Shown here in pieces: positions 63,455 to 64,000 of a DNA stretch of 64,000 bases (position 1 is its first letter; each line of letters starts with the position of its first letter). Source of the stretch: Aquimarina pacifica (GTDB lineage Bacteria > Bacteroidota > Bacteroidia > Flavobacteriales > Flavobacteriaceae); contig NZ_JACC01000025.1 in the NCBI RefSeq assembly GCF_000520955.1, positions 1 through 64,000 of the forward strand, written 5' to 3'. Below the pieces are notes generated by a model. It saw only the letters and a list, made by a program, of their open reading frames with translations, was not told where the DNA came from and did not search any database. The translations under genes were made by a program, and so were the position numbers.

Positions 63455-64000
63455 TCATTTTATTTTTGTAGCCCTCAACATTTCTCTTTTTCCTGGTGGC
63501 CCAGGCAATCTCTCTACATTAAACCCTACTGCTTGCATTGCTCTTCGTACACTTCCCTTTGCTGCATAAGTAACTAAAACTCCATTACACCTAAGTGCAT
63601 TATACATTTTTTCAAAAACCTCTTCGGTCCAAAGTTCTGGTTGCACTCTCGCTCCAAAAGCATCAAAATAAACAAGATCAAAACAGTTTTGATCGGTTAT
63701 TTCTCTAAAAAACTGCTTACGTTTGGTAAGGGAAAATATGGAAGATATATCAGTAGGGATTTCCCAAGGCACCTCATGCAAATTATCAAAAACACTCTGA
63801 TATTCATCTGCAGACAAAACCTCTACATAATTCAAGTGTTTTTGTTCTTCTATCGATACAGGATATGCCTCTACTCCAACATAATTAACCTTTTGATTAT
63901 TCTTTTGAGCTTCGAGAAAGGTTATGAAAGCATTAAGCCCTGTACCAAAACCAATTTCTAAAACACTCAATTCTCTCTGAGTATTTGTAGTAATTACTTG
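63455..64000 (-). CDS. mnmD: tRNA methyltransferase MnmD, 3' part
   Basis: A SAM-dependent methyltransferase with EIGFGTGLNAF motif I, YVGVEAYP motif II, and the DAFGARVQPELWTEEVFEKM and GVLVTYAAKGSVRRAMQAVGF segments of the MnmC/MnmD methyltransferase domain. It finishes the wobble-uridine modification (mnm5U34) of some tRNAs. About 181 residues are seen; the frame continues off the right end, so the N-terminus is missing. An internal TTG near 63970 is not the start. The FAD domain of fused MnmC is not visible at the C-terminus, hence MnmD. Confidence 0.93.
   Translation of the reverse strand, partial: QVITTNTQRELSVLEIGFGTGLNAFITFLEAQKNNQKVNYVGVEAYPVSIEEQKHLNYVEVLSADEYQSVFDNLHEVPWEIPTDISSIFSLTKRKQFFREITDQNCFDLVYFDAFGARVQPELWTEEVFEKMYNALRCNGVLVTYAAKGSVRRAMQAVGFNVERLPGPPGKREMLRATKIK

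Overview
The window is chromosomal DNA from a member of the Bacteroidetes, most likely a marine Flavobacteriaceae. The evidence is low GC, -7 boxes of the form TAnnTTTG instead of -10 boxes, a secreted protein with a type IX secretion (T9SS) C-terminal domain, FecI/FecR/TonB-receptor and ECF/anti-sigma gene sets, a SecA of about 1100 residues, and the rpmB-rpmG-DUF4295(bL38)-ftsY gene order. The genus (Aquimarina-like) is only a guess. I saw no rRNA, tRNA, CRISPR array, insertion sequence or phage gene. Genes run off both ends of the window.

Layout. 1-2.4 kb: two genes for cysteine-rich, PKD-like surface proteins. The first carries three almost identical 279-bp tandem repeats. 2.6-11.4 kb: an M3 metallopeptidase lipoprotein, a methyltransferase-like protein, an AraC-type regulator, a secreted animal-type haem peroxidase, and a soluble PAS histidine kinase followed by a single-domain response regulator. 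11.4-25.4 kb: a housekeeping backbone (rimO, ftsY, bL38, rpmG, rpmB, cinA, Hpt, FAA hydrolase, DEDDh exonuclease). It is interrupted between rimO and ftsY by an accessory block: a serine-hydrolase lipoprotein, a sigma/FecR/TonB receptor operon, and a divergent poly-glutamate lipoprotein related to the second gene of the window.

25.5-30.5 kb: a DtxR-family regulator faces a four-gene Mn/Zn-type ABC importer in which both permeases carry soluble winged-helix-like tails. 30.6-39.1 kb: small secreted proteins, a 2-oxoacid dehydrogenase E2, recR, a cobalamin adenosyltransferase, a small DUF2795-like protein, and secA behind a leader with three inverted repeats. 39.3-47 kb: an M23 peptidase, an internally duplicated secreted protein, an ECF sigma/anti-sigma/DUF4097-like operon, the GTPase meaB, and a PagL-like outer-membrane enzyme. 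The adenosyltransferase and MeaB together suggest a B12-dependent methylmalonyl-CoA mutase elsewhere in the genome.

47.4-64 kb: PAP2 phosphatase, OmpA-domain protein, MATE exporter, M28 peptidase, PPK2 kinase, a sigma-54-type regulator without a DNA-binding domain, MscS channel, NatAB-like exporter, grpE-dnaJ, a YceI lipoprotein, a TIGR01777 epimerase and the 3' part of mnmD.

No single locus is a clearly new system. The best leads are the shared cysteine-rich lipoprotein modules (1-2.4 and 18.2-19.3 kb), the permease/winged-helix fusions, the secA leader, and a 60-bp structured element at 62.2 kb. All functions were assigned by reading motifs; no database search was possible.
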